In this document: positions 1 through 13,449 of the stretch, piece after piece
Layout: every line of letters begins with the position of its first letter
How positions within the stretch are numbered: the first letter of the stretch is position 1
Source: Cochliopodium minus
Taxonomy: Eukaryota; Discosea; Himatismenida; Cochliopodiidae
Direction: 5' to 3'
Assembly: GCA_024220525.1 (NCBI GenBank)
Contig: JAMYWO010000115.1
Location: forward strand, 2,302 to 66,301
DNA length: 64,000 nucleotides
Position numbers and translations under genes: made by a program
The notes under the pieces: model-generated
What the model was told of the DNA's origin: nothing
Seen by the model: only the letters and a program-made list of their open reading frames with translations
Databases searched by the model: none

Positions 1-145
1 TTCCAATTGTAGAGATGTAATGTATTGTTTTTAGATTATGTTTCAATTATTTTATATTTTAAAACGAGAAAAATAATGGAAGAAGGAAAATTGGCGTTCT
101 TAAATAATAATATTTTAAATATTATAAAAATAAAAAAAAATTAAA

Positions 146-2797
146 ATGAAAATTCTCTTCTTTTTAATTTTTCTTTGTTCCTTTCTAATTACAGAACAAT
201 GCGCATTAAATCCAACTGTTGGAGAAGAAATTTCTTTTTCTTTAAATGACCTTGCAAGTACTGGTCATAGTTTCGTAAATCCTAGCTTTCGCCTTCAAAT
301 TAATGGAGTACCAAAGGGAATAAGGGCTGAATTTTACTATATGCAAAATTCAACAAGAGTTGAAATCCCCAATATTGTTTCAGTTTATAAAAACGATTTT
401 AATAATATGATAGGACAAGGACAAAATGTACAATTTGCAATAGAAGAAAATCAGAATCTGATTATCCAAGTTGATACTTCTGATTGTATAACCGAAGAAC
501 CGTAAATTCAAATTTTTTTTTACAAAAAATTATAATTTGATTTTTTATAAAGATGGTATACTGTTGACTCTTCAAAAATAACTGGAACACTCAATTTTGT
601 TTTTCAAAGAGATCCTTGTCTTTTTCTTGGGCTAAAAACATATCCTCCTTCTGAAATAAAGGCTTGCTTGGATAAAATACCCTTGAAAGAAGAAATTAGA
701 ACATCAACAATCTCTGCTTTCAGAAAAATGCTTGAATTGCATCCTTTCACTGATTTATTGTTGGAATATGATAGAGTTGATGTGTATAAAGAACTCAGAA
801 TAATAGAACAATTTCCTTATAAAAATGAATTTGATTTTCATTTTGCATTATTTAAGTTATCAAAAAGGATTCCAGGTAAACTTTAATTTTATTCTAAAAA
901 ATAAATATTTTGAATTCCAAATTGTTTTTTTGTAGATGAGCAAACCATTTATTATCCACCCATCGAATACAAGTTTTTTTGGAAACAAACTCCCTATTAC
1001 TTACAACCAATTGGAAGTTCTTCCAAAATAATGACTTTAGGAAAAGTAATAAATATTAATGGGAATGAGTTTTTCAAAAAAAATAAATTAAATTAATTTA
1101 ATAAATTTAATAAATTTTTTTAAATTATAGAATTCTGTCTTTGAAGGTGAAGCACCTCTTGGAAATGTAACAAGTATAAATGGAATACCAATCGTTGATT
1201 ATATGGTGCAAGCTATTACGAGCATTTCACGAGATAGATCATTAAAATTCAACAAATACCTCCAAACCCAAAACTCTCTTCCATTTTTCGAAATGTATGG
1301 GAACAATGAGGATATCTTTTCGGGATCAGATATATATAAGTTCGAAGATGGATCTACATTCCAAGCCAACACTACCTTCTATGTCATTACAAATCTCTAT
1401 GTCAACAATGCTAGTTCTTTTTGTCTTGATTCAACACTTCGTCACCTAAAAACAACAAAAGAACCAATCAATTTTTTTAATTCAGAGATTCCCAATCCAA
1501 ATCTCCTCAACGGAAAGCCATTGAGAGAAAATTTGAAGTCTCAATCAAAAGAACCAAAATTTTCTTCTAAAAAAACTTTGCATGTCCTTGAATGTCCATT
1601 TGGAATCACTTTTGGATTGGTCCAGACTCCAGAATTCAAGATTATTCCTTATCTTCACATTCAAAAATTTCCGAGCTTTGATATTGAAGTAGATTCTTTC
1701 AAACAAACTGCTTTTAATTTTGCTCAATTTTTAAGCAATAATAACTTCCCTGTTGCAATAATCAATGTTATCGTAAAAAAAATTTTTTTTAATTTAAATT
1801 TGATAAATTTCTTTCAACAAAGGGAAATTTTGGAGGAGATTTAAGACTTGCAGAATGGTTGGTTGATCTTTTTGGGCAATCCATATTGAAACCAAACCAA
1901 AACGGAACTGTTACCAATTTAAGACATCCAAGAATTTATAGTGATGCAAGAATAACCACAAATGCAAGCAGAGAATTGTTTTCAAGGTTGTTTCCAGAAG
2001 TGAATGATCCGACTAGTGGAAATAACTTTGAAGATCTTCAATGTATCTTGAGTGGTGGAAATAATGGTAAAAGAGATTATTATGAAGAAGAAGACGAATC
2101 TCATTACAATCATCACCACAACCAACAACATCCTCTTTCTCAACGTTTTACTCCTTTATTTTTTCCAAAGGTTACTGGAGACGCACCTTCCAAAGCAACT
2201 CCAATTAAAACTAAACTTAATATTGTTTCAAGTGGTAGTTGTTTTGGAACATGTTCACATTTTGTTTCTGGTAACCTTTCAATTAAAAAAAATTTTTGAT
2301 TCTTTTCTTTTTTTTTGCATTTAGAAATGAGATCGAGAAATCTTGCAAAAGTATTTTTTGTTGGGGGTATCTCTGGTGATAAAAGAGTTGAATATTCTGA
2401 ATCTTATGGTACTGATTTGCTTTCATGGAATGAGGTTTATCCTGAACAACCCATCGTTGGTATTCTGAACTTTGGATACCTAGAGTTTTTTCAATTATCT
2501 TCTCAAAATGAAATTGATCCAAAAAGCAGTAATCATTATGATGAAAAGAAGGAAAGAAGAAACAGAAACTATCGTTACTTTGTTCCTGTTGAGTATTCAT
2601 CAAGAAGAAGATTTGCAGATGAAGTGATTGATTGGAGTGAATACACCTTTGACTTTGATCTATTCAATTCAGATTTTGAATCTCTTTATACTCTATTGGC
2701 AACAAAAGATTCCTCCCTAGTCAACAGAGATGAAGATCAAAGTTTTTGTACGATGGGAGATTGTTATTCCAGAGATTTTCGTTGCCCAAGAAACTGA
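146..2797 (+). CDS. secreted peptidase S41 (CPAF-like) family protein
   Basis: Six exons (146-501, 553 to about 875, about 936-1041, about 1131-1773, about 1823-2271, 2325-2797) give a protein of roughly 700 residues. The N-terminus is a clear signal peptide (MKILFFLIFLCSFLI), so it should enter the secretory pathway. A PDZ-like stretch (VTSINGIPIVDYM) is followed by the S41 core motif GNFGGD, then by CSHF-VSEM and a VFFVGG strand, the order known from fungal CPAF-type S41 proteins. The fourth intron interrupts the core just before GNFGGD and rejoins in phase. Where relatives, from memory, have a nucleophilic Ser in a CxSTC context, this protein reads CFGTC, so activity is doubtful. A His/Glu/Asn-rich insertion lies near 2080-2150. 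The gene converges on PDK1, 150 bases away. Family assignment is fairly secure; activity and substrate are unknown. Confidence 0.75.
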
Positions 2798-2947
2798 TTC
2801 TCTTAAAAATTTAATAAATCCAAAAATCAAAGAAATTTTTGGTTATTAAAAAATAAAAAATTTTTTTTTCAAATTTCTTATTTTTAGTTAATTTTTGTTT
2901 TCTACAATTTTAATAATTAAAAAGATTAAGTGGTTTTTTATCTCTTT

Positions 2948-5900
2948 TCACAATTTTTCAATAATTCGTTTAATAGCCTGAACCCATTCGTTAGCGTTTT
3001 TGTCAAAGTCTTCAAGCTTGTAAGTTCTGCCAGGAATAGTGACCTGAAAGTCTTTGCCACTCAACAAGGAAGGTTTAGTTGCCTTTGTCAATTCTAAAAA
3101 TAAAAAAGAAAAAAAGAAAAAAAAATAAAAATAAAAAAAAAAATTTTAAAAAAAATTTACCTATGTGTCCCATAACTTCTCCATCTTTGGGGTTGACGTA
3201 GAAGAGGCGTGGTTTGGTGGTAAGAATCAACATTCTTTTTTTCACGCTCATTTTTCTTTTTTTGTTAATGTAACCAAACTTGACTATGCTCTCCTCTTTT
3301 TGAAGATATTTAGCTCTAACAAAAAAAATAAAAATTTTTTCAATTATTATTTCAAATATTTTTTACAATTTTTTTTCTTCTTCGGACAAATCTCTTTTTT
3401 GAGGCTTTGGGGATTCATCTTCTATTTCCTCCAAAACGATGTCTGTATTTTGGTCGGTATTATTGTTGTTATCTAATTATAAAAATTAAATAAAATAAAA
3501 AACATTGAAAATACAAATTAAATAAAATTGAAATAACAGTAAAGAATAAAAAAAATTAATATTAACATCTCATGGAAAAAAAAATTATTAACAAAAAAAA
3601 AATTTTTTTTATAAATTTGAAAATAAAAATAAAATTTTAAAAATAATTAATCTTAACATCTTATTTATAAAAAAACAAAAAAAAATATAAATATGAATAA
3701 AAATTTTTGTAAAGATTAACAAAAAAAAATATTGATGAAATATTTCAGAAAATAATAATGAAAAAAAAATGTAAAAATTTTTTTTTTTTTATTTACTAGG
3801 TTTGTCATCTTCGAAAATCAAGTCGAGAGGAAAAGGCTTGAAAGTGGGAGGAGTTTGATCATACAAAGAATCAAAGTCAATTGATTGGAAGAACTCATGG
3901 CTCTTTACTTGCTGCAAGTCCCACCTCTGGTCGGCGTCGGCAATGAGGATTTTGTCGAGGAGATCTTTGATGATCTCGGGGAAGTTTTCTGGGTAAACAA
4001 AGTTTACTTCCATCACTTTCTTCATTGTTACGTAGTCTGTCACTCCTCTGAATGCTGGTCTGTACTCACAAAAAAAAAAAATAATAAATAAAAAGTTGAT
4101 AAAACAAAAATTAAATCACAAACCAAAAAAACAAAAACAAAAAAATGAAAAATGAAGTAAATAAATGAAAAATACATAAAATAAAAAATGAAAAATGTAA
4201 AAATATAAAAATATAAAAATGTTTGTTAAACTAAAATTAAAAAATGAAAAATGAAATAAATAAATAAATAAAAAATAAAATAATTTGAAATGAAAGTTAA
4301 AAATACATAAAATAATGAAAGTATTGTAAAAATAAATTAAAAATTAAAAAGAATAAGTAAATAATGAAAGTTTTGGTATTATTGATCAAAATAAATTAAA
4401 AATAATAAGTAAAATAATCAAATAAAAATAAAAATAAAAAATAAAAAATAAAAATAATGAGTAAAATAATCAAATAAAAATAAAAATAAATTAAATTTTT
4501 GAAAAAAAAAATAAAAATAGTTTGACCTCCCACAAATAGATTGATAAATAATACATCCAATAGCCCAAATATCTGCCTTGGCGGAGACGATTTTGTCGTT
4601 GATGAGCTCCGGGCTGAGATACTCCATAGTGCCCACAAAAGATTCAGTTCTGATGCGTTGCTCGTTGCCCAAAAGTTTGGCGGTACCAAAGTCTGTCAAT
4701 TTAAGATGAAACTTCTCGTCTAAAAGCATGTTTTCAGGCTAAATAAAAAATAAAAAAATAAAAAATAAAAAATAAAATAAAAAATAAGAAATGTTAATTG
4801 AATTGAAAAAATAAAAAATAAATAAAAAATAAATAAAAATATATAAAAATAAATAAAATAAAATAAATAGTAAAATAAAATTTTTTTTTTTACCTTTAAA
4901 TCTCGATGAATGATCCCTTTGCTGTGTAGATATTCCACTGCCATAATGAGTTGGGCAGAGTAAAAAGCCACACACTCTAGGTCCAACGTTTTGTTTTCTT
5001 TGATGTAGGTGAGGAACTCTCCATTGGGGCAAAGCTCCATGATATAATCTTTTGAACAAAAAAAGAAAAGAAAATTAAAGATTAAAAATTGTTTTGAAAG
5101 AAAAATTATTACAAAAAATAAAAAATTTTAATTTTTGTGAAATAATTTTAAAAGAAAATAATTTAATAAAAAAAAGATTAATGATCAGAATTAATATTAA
5201 TTGGAATTATATCAATTATATTATTAAAATTCAATTTTTTATTGTATATAATCCAAAAAAACATTCAATTAATTTATAATTTAGCTGAAATAAAAATCTT
5301 AATAACGTCAATTGATTGATTTCTTTCTTACATAAATGATCTTCATCTTGGAATGTAGACATCAGTTTCACTATTCCTCTGTGATTACATATACCGAGCA
5401 TATCCCTTTCAGTTTTGACATACTGAATTTTTTTATTTTTTTGAATGAATTTTTTGTTCATCATTTTCACTGCAAATCTTTCTCCTGTTTCTTTCAATGT
5501 TACAATCCTCACCTACAATTATTATATTTGTTATATGAATTACCATAAAGGAGATTATGTTTATATAATAGGATGATAAATAGATAATAACAAATATGTT
5601 GTTAGAATTCCAACATGCATTCAAAATAAATTCTATTGGTTAATCATATTAGATTATATAAAAAGATTTCGATATGAAATGGATCATATGAATATCCTTT
5701 GAAAAATATATCTTAATTATACGAGTATATTTATCAAAAATTCATTTAATTTTTACTTCCCCAAATGCTCCCACACCTATCTTTTCACCTATTAGAATTA
5801 AAAATTATTTTTTTGTATTTAAGAACCAATCAAAAAAAAAAAATTTATATGTCTTGTAATTTGATTACCCCAATCATAATCTGTTCCAATGTGAGAAGAA

Positions 5901-6037
5901 AGATAAAAATGAAAAATCCCTCTTTATAAAAATTTATATTTTTATATATTTCTACCTACTGCTCTTTTTACAACTTGAGATGCATTGACTTTGGGTTCTG
6001 ATGATCCATTTGGTTCTTCTAGATTTTTTTCATCCAT
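2948..6037 (-). CDS. PDPK1: 3-phosphoinositide-dependent protein kinase 1 (PDK1), AGC kinase with C-terminal PH domain
   Basis: Read on the minus strand from ATG at 6037. Exon 1 (5956-6037) encodes MDEKNLEEP..., then a 12-nt micro-exon (5869-5880) supplies DYDW before the glycine loop GEKIGVGAFGE. Later exons carry the ATP-binding Lys (RFAVKMM), HRDLK, DFG (KLTDFGTAK), the activation loop SFVGTMEYLSPE with the Ser that matches human Ser241, and AKADIWAIGCIIYQ. After an acidic linker (about 3380-3470) comes a PH domain: VKFGYINKKRK, RLFYVNPKDGEVMG and a final helix NEWVQAIKRIIEKL. This kinase-plus-PH order identifies PDK1, which is recruited by PIP3 and phosphorylates the T-loops of AGC kinases such as AKT. 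All catalytic residues I could check are present. The introns are dense A/T tracts of about 50-400 nt. Confidence 0.9.
5869..5880 (-). other. 12-nt micro-exon of PDK1
   Basis: The bases CCCAATCATAAT (plus strand) lie between an AG acceptor at 5881-5882 and a GTAATC donor. They join exon 1 (phase 1) and the glycine-loop exon in frame, giving VDYDWGEKIG. Without them the two flanking exons do not join in the same frame context. Confidence 0.7.
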
Positions 6038-6371
6038 AAGGTGAATGATTTTTTTTTTTTTTATGAGATGTTTTATTATTGAAAATATATAAATTAATGA
6101 AAGGAAAATGAAGATTAGATAGATGGATGATTTGAAGAAATTGAAGAAAAATAGATGAATTTAAAACTAGATAGAAAATATGAAATTTTCGGAAGAAATT
6201 TTTAAATAATGGGTAAGATTAAAAGAAATATCAAACAAAAAAAAAAAAAAAAAAAAAAAGAAACGAAAGGGAAATAAAAAAGAAGTTTTAACAAAAATGT
6301 ATTGAGAGGATGAGACAAAAAAAAATGAAAAATGTTGGAGTGGGTTGAAGTTTTTTTTTTTGATGCCTCTA

Positions 6372-8481
<2,110 letters not shown>

Positions 8482-8656
8482 TTTTTATAGTTTGATCAAA
8501 TAATTAATAAATACAGTGTTTATATCCTTCAATAAAAAAGAACAATTTTTTTTTTTTAATTTTTAAAATTCTTTTTGCCGCCAAAAAGATAAATTTAAAT
8601 AAAAAAAAATCGTTAAAAAATAATCACATTGAAATTTATTTAACATTAAAACAACT

Positions 8657-8860
8657 ATGAGCGATAAACAAATGACTGTAGAACAATATCTTAAATTGCA
8701 ATCTGAAGAACAATTAAAGGCATTGAAGGAACATACTAACAAAGCTATCAAACAATTCGAAGAAGAAGCAAAGAAAGTGAGAGAAAGATTGGTGGAGAAG
8801 GCTATCTTGTCCCAGAAAAGAGAATATGGAGGAGATAAAGAGAATAGTTTAAAGAATTGA
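8657..8860 (+). CDS. small helical protein, possible ATP synthase inhibitor IF1-like
   Basis: A single-exon 67-residue protein, highly charged and predicted helical throughout. The stretch VEQYLKLQSEEQLKALKEH lines up well with the core of mitochondrial IF1 (from memory EERYFRAQSREQLAALKKH), the helix that inserts into F1-ATPase and blocks ATP hydrolysis. The usual Gly-rich minimal inhibitory stretch before this core is absent, and there is no obvious mitochondrial presequence, so the match may be a chance resemblance of two coiled coils. It is divergently placed to the RBBP4-like gene. Identity is tentative; that it is a real gene is likely from clean codon usage and its isolated position. 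Confidence 0.5.
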   Translation: MSDKQMTVEQYLKLQSEEQLKALKEHTNKAIKQFEEEAKKVRERLVEKAILSQKREYGGDKENSLKN

Positions 8861-9094
8861 CTGATAGTTCTTTAATGTTGATTGAATTTGTAATAAATTA
8901 ATGGGGAATGAAAAAATTAATAAATTTTCATTTATACTTGATGTTTTTTATTATTCTGAATGTATAAAAACTTTAAAATTTAAATTATTTATAAAAAGAG
9001 ATAGTGCTATTTGGAATCTATCCATTCAATAATCAAGAAAAAAATTTATAAAGAGAACGAATATTTCCATTTTTGAAAAATAAATAAAAAAAAA

Positions 9095-9477
9095 ATGAGT
9101 GATAGTGATTATTTGGGTAAAGCAGAAAAATTGGAAGATACTATAAAATTATTGAATAAGGAGATAGCATTCCATAAAAAAGAAAAGAAGTAAAAATAAT
9201 TTATAAATCTGAAAGAATGTGACTCACAATAAATATAAAAACTATTATTAACACTTCTAGCAATGATGAAGTAAATAAATTGAATAAAAAATTACAAGGA
9301 TTGAGTAAAATAGAATTATAAATTTTTTTTTTTTTATTTTTTTTTTTTTTTTTAATTTAAAAAGAATCAGAACTGAAGACAGTGAGATGGGAAAATTCTA
9401 AAACAACATTAGTGGCTATTTTGGTTTTATTGATGTTTTATTTGTTATACGTTGTATTCACAACTAGCAAGAATTGA
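9095..9477 (+). CDS. small tail-anchored coiled-coil membrane protein, CCDC167-like
   Basis: Three exons (9095-9189, 9261-9304, 9365-9477) join in frame to an 83-residue protein. It begins MSDSDYLGKAEKLEDTI, forms a coiled coil (LNKKLQGLKSELKTVRWEN) and ends with one hydrophobic span (TTLVAILVLLMFYLLYVVF) and a short tail TTSKN. Human CCDC167 has the same plan: a coiled coil, a KELKFLRQEN-like stretch, then a C-terminal membrane helix. The function of that family is not well known; membrane insertion would be by the tail-anchor route. It converges on the SLC13 gene, with 125 bases between stop codons. Confidence 0.6.
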
Positions 9478-9602
9478 ATTAAACAAAAAAAAAAAAAAGA
9501 AAAAAAAAATAATAAAAATAAAATTATTTATTAAACAAAAACATAACTTAAATTTTTATTTCTTTCTAATTTACAAAATCAATAATTTAAAAATTTTTTT
9601 TT

Positions 9603-12600
9603 TCAACTTGGAACATTGTGTTTATGGAAAATAATTGGACCCATGAAATATCCTATCAAAAAAAATTATTAAAATATTAAAAAATTAATTCGAAAAAAAA
9701 AATGAAGAAATAGATTTACCCCACACAGTGACCAGGGTTAAGGTCAATATGTTCAAGATCATTCCCACTTTCACCATGTCGGATATTTTAAGTTTTTTTG
9801 TGGCGAATACAATGGTGTTGGGAGGTGTGGAAATAGGCAATGTAAAAGCGCAAGTGGCACAAACTTTTTAAAAAATTAAAATAGAAAATTTTTTAAAAAA
9901 TTAATTGAAAAAAAAACAAATATTTTTTTTACCTGTCACAGGAACTAACAAAACGAAAGGATTTATTTTCAAAGAAATGGCAAGAGTGGAGATGATTGGC
10001 AACAATACGTTTGAAGTGGCTGTGTTGCTGAAAAATTCTGTGAGAACGAGGCAAAATAAACAACAAATGAAAAGGAGGACGAACTCTGGGATTCTCTCCA
10101 ATCCTAACAAAGTATTTGCGAGGATGTTTGACAAACGAGTTTGTTGGGCTAAAAATAATAAATTAATTAAAATAAAAAATAAATTTAGAAATCTATAAAT
10201 CAAAAATAAATTAAAATAAATTAAAAATAAATAAACTAATTTAAAATAAATTAAAATAAATTAAAAAAATAAATAGTTAAAAATAAAATAAACTAACTTT
10301 AAATTAAAATTAAATTTAGAAATCTATAAATCAAAGATAAATAATTAAAAATAAATAAACTAACTTTAAATTAAAATTAAAATCTTTACTTGCTTCTGCC
10401 AATGCAAATCCTGATCCAATTAAAAGGAGAATACCTAAAAATTGTTTAAAGGGTTAAGATGTATTTGATAAATTTTTTTTAAAAAAAATTTAAAAAAATT
10501 AAAATTTTTACCCCAAGGCAAATCGTTCATCACATGCCACTCCATTATTCTTTTGGCGGGTCCCTTATCTACATCTGCCTGGTTGTTATTATTCATAGAG
10601 GGAATAAAAAAGGAAAGAAGCTAAAAAAAATTATTAAAAATAAAATAAAAAATAAAAAATTAAAATATAATAAAATAATTAAAAAATTAAAATATAAAAA
10701 ATTAATAATTAAAAAATTAAAAATTAAAAATAAAAATATAATAAAATAATTAAAAAATTAATAATTAAAAAATTAAAAATTAAAATAATAAGTAAAAAAT
10801 AAAAAATAAAAGAAAATAAATGAAAAAATAAAAATAAAAATAAAAAAAAATATTTTTTATTTTTACAATTATGAATATGACAGTCGTTCCGTCACCTATA
10901 ACGGAAGATCCTCCAAAAAGATTAGACCAACCTGGTATTGCTCCAATGCCAGTACGAAAAAACCACAAAATGATTAGAATGAGCAAAAGAAGAAATGTAG
11001 TGTATTGTTCAAATTTCATTTTTCCTATTTAAAAAAAAAATTGATAAGATTAAAATATATTTAAACAAATTAAAATAAATTGAAAAAAATTAAAATAAAT
11101 TGAAAAAAATTAAATTGAAATAAATTAAAATAAATTAAAATAAATTAAAATAAAATAAATTAAATTGAAATAAATTAAAATAAAAATTGATAAAAATTAT
11201 TTCTTTTAAATATGAATTGAAAATATTCGTAAAAAAATTAAAAATATTGATTAAAAAATTATTTTCAAAAAAATTAAATATTTTTTTACCCATTTTTTCA
11301 TATTCTTCTCTTATTGAATCAAGATTGAATTCTTTTAGTTTGGTTCCTCTCAAATAAATAAAACTAAAATAGAGCCACAATATCAAAAGCAAAGTGATGC
11401 TGAGAGGAAACCCAAAAAACATCCACTCAGTGAAGGATATTTCCGCTTCGTGGAGTCTTCTCAGAACTTCTATCAAAATAATTTGTGGAACTGCTCCGAC
11501 CAGAGTAGCTTTTTTTTAAAAAAATAAAACGAAATAAGATTTAAAATTTCTATTTTAAAATGAATCATTTTTAAAAATTAAAAATAATATAAAAATTAAA
11601 AAATAAAATAAGTATAAAATTAATTTTATTTAATAATTTATTTTTTATTTTACCAATTCCTCCTAAACTACAACTTTGTAATAATAAAAAATAAATAAAT
11701 TTTATTAGTATTTAAAAGTAAATAAATTAATTTTAAATTACCTATAAGCGACGCCCAACAACAATGCTTTTTCAAACTTTCTGATGCTAGCTTGTTCAAT
11801 ATCCCTTTCCAAGTTTAAGAAATAATCATCTTCGTCATTCCTATTTTCTATTTCGGAGCTCCCGTAATCCGATTTTTTGGAAGAAATTAGCTGTGTCTCT
11901 TCGTTGATTGCAGTTTCCTCATTTGTTTCGAATTGGGCCATTAAACTTGAAAGTAAAGGTACCATAATCGCAGCACTAGGTTTTTAAAATTATTTTTTAA
12001 TCTTTATTTTTATTTTTATTTTTATTTTTATTTTTATTTTTATTTTTATTTTTATTTTTATTTTTATTTTTATTTTTATTTTTGTTTTTATTTTCTTTAA
12101 TTATTTTTATTTCCATTTTCTTTAATTATTATTTTTTATTTAATTTAAAGAATTTTTTTTGTAGTAATTATTTTTTTAAAAGTTTATTTTTTTGTTGCTT
12201 TTAGTTACGTTGCAGTATTATTTAACCACATTGAAAGAAAACCAGTCACAGACATTAACCCAAACAAAAGTTTATTAGGTTTTCCTTTTTTAAAAAAAAA
12301 TTAAAAAATTAAAAATAAAACTTATAAAAAAAAACTTTTAAAAGAAATTTAGAACGAAAAAATTTTGTTTGTTGAAATAAAACCTCCAAAAATTAAAACA
12401 GTTTTAAGAGATAGCCTTTTGTCTAATTGCCATCTTCTCATCATTAGTCCCATAACAAAAGATCCGAAGAATAAAAAAATACTATCGTTGAAATATGATG
12501 CTGCAACTGCACTCGCTTTACTAACTTTTTTAAAATAAAAAAGGAAATTTAAATTTAGAATTAAATTAAGGTATGAAAGGATATGGTTTTTTTTTTGATT

Positions 12601-13034
12601 TAATATTAATATTTTCACAGAAAAAAAAAATTTTAAAATTTTATATTGACATGATCGGCGATAATCGATCAATATTACAGCTATAACTTTTAAATTTGTA
12701 TTGCTTCAACATCTTTCAAATTTATAATTTATAATTTTACTTTGGAACAATGGTAGCAGGATGAGAGGGATCAATGCAGTGGCATACAATGATACAATTT
12801 CTGTCACCCAAAATACACTCATCAATACAGTCATGAATGCAACATATGATGCCTTCCTTTCGAATAATGATGTGAGTATAAGAAATATCCAAAGAAAATT
12901 TTTTTTTTTTTTTTTTACTTGTTCCCTTCTTCCAATTCTACAAATAGGAAAGGAAGAGATAATGCAATTGCTATTACTATTGTGATCAAAAGTTTATATT
13001 TCCCAATGAATACCAGTATATTATTTTTTTCCAT
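9603..13034 (-). CDS. SLC13/DASS family anion transporter
   Basis: Minus-strand gene from ATG 13034 to TGA 9603, with at least ten exons. Hallmarks of the divalent anion:sodium symporter family are all present: VFWVTEIVSLYATALIPLIL, SIFLFFGSFVMGLMMRRWQL with KRLSLK, ILLLIGSGFALAEA, FSNTATSNVLLPI and TLPISTPPNTIVFATKK; the last two are the twin SNT/STP-type substrate and sodium motifs. The remainder is membrane helices. A hydrophilic, acidic loop (about 11740-11960, with NEETQLISSKK) sits between helices and may be a regulatory insert. No SPX domain is visible at the N-terminus, unlike yeast Pho87/90/91. Substrate could be dicarboxylate, sulfate or phosphate; sequence alone does not settle this. 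The protein ends FMGPIIFHKHNVPS. Confidence 0.85.
12004..12090. repeat. TTTTTA hexamer microsatellite
   Basis: About fourteen near-perfect copies of a T5A unit within an intron of the SLC13 gene. It is the cleanest short tandem repeat in the window. Confidence 0.9.
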
Positions 13035-13449
13035 TTTTTAATTTTATTTTTTATTTTTAATTTTTAAATCAATTTTTTGTTGAAAAAGAAAATTTGAGAA
13101 TCAGATAATTTTAATCAAAATTTGGAAAATCATTGTCTAATGTTGAACCCAACTTAATTCATCCTTAAAAAGAATTCAAATTTGATATGTTATTGAAAGG
13201 AGTCTAAACTAGATGGGACTTTTTTAAAAAATTGATGATTAAAAGAATTACTTATGGTAACTAGAAGTAAAATTGTTATTTAAAAAGTTTTTAGAGCCAA
13301 AAATATTCCTGTTTAATAAAAGTTTTTAGAAATAATTTTTTTCTTTTTGAATTGTGATTTTTCTTTTTAATTATTTGAATTTCTTGTAATTTCTTCAAAA
13401 TTTATTTTTTTTAATAAAAATATTGATAATTTTTAATAATTAAAAAAAA
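13035..13449. other. intergenic region, divergent promoter space
   Basis: About 415 bases between the starts of the SLC13 gene and the RCC1-like gene. AT-rich with no open frame or RNA gene that I can support; it should hold both promoters. Confidence 0.6.
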
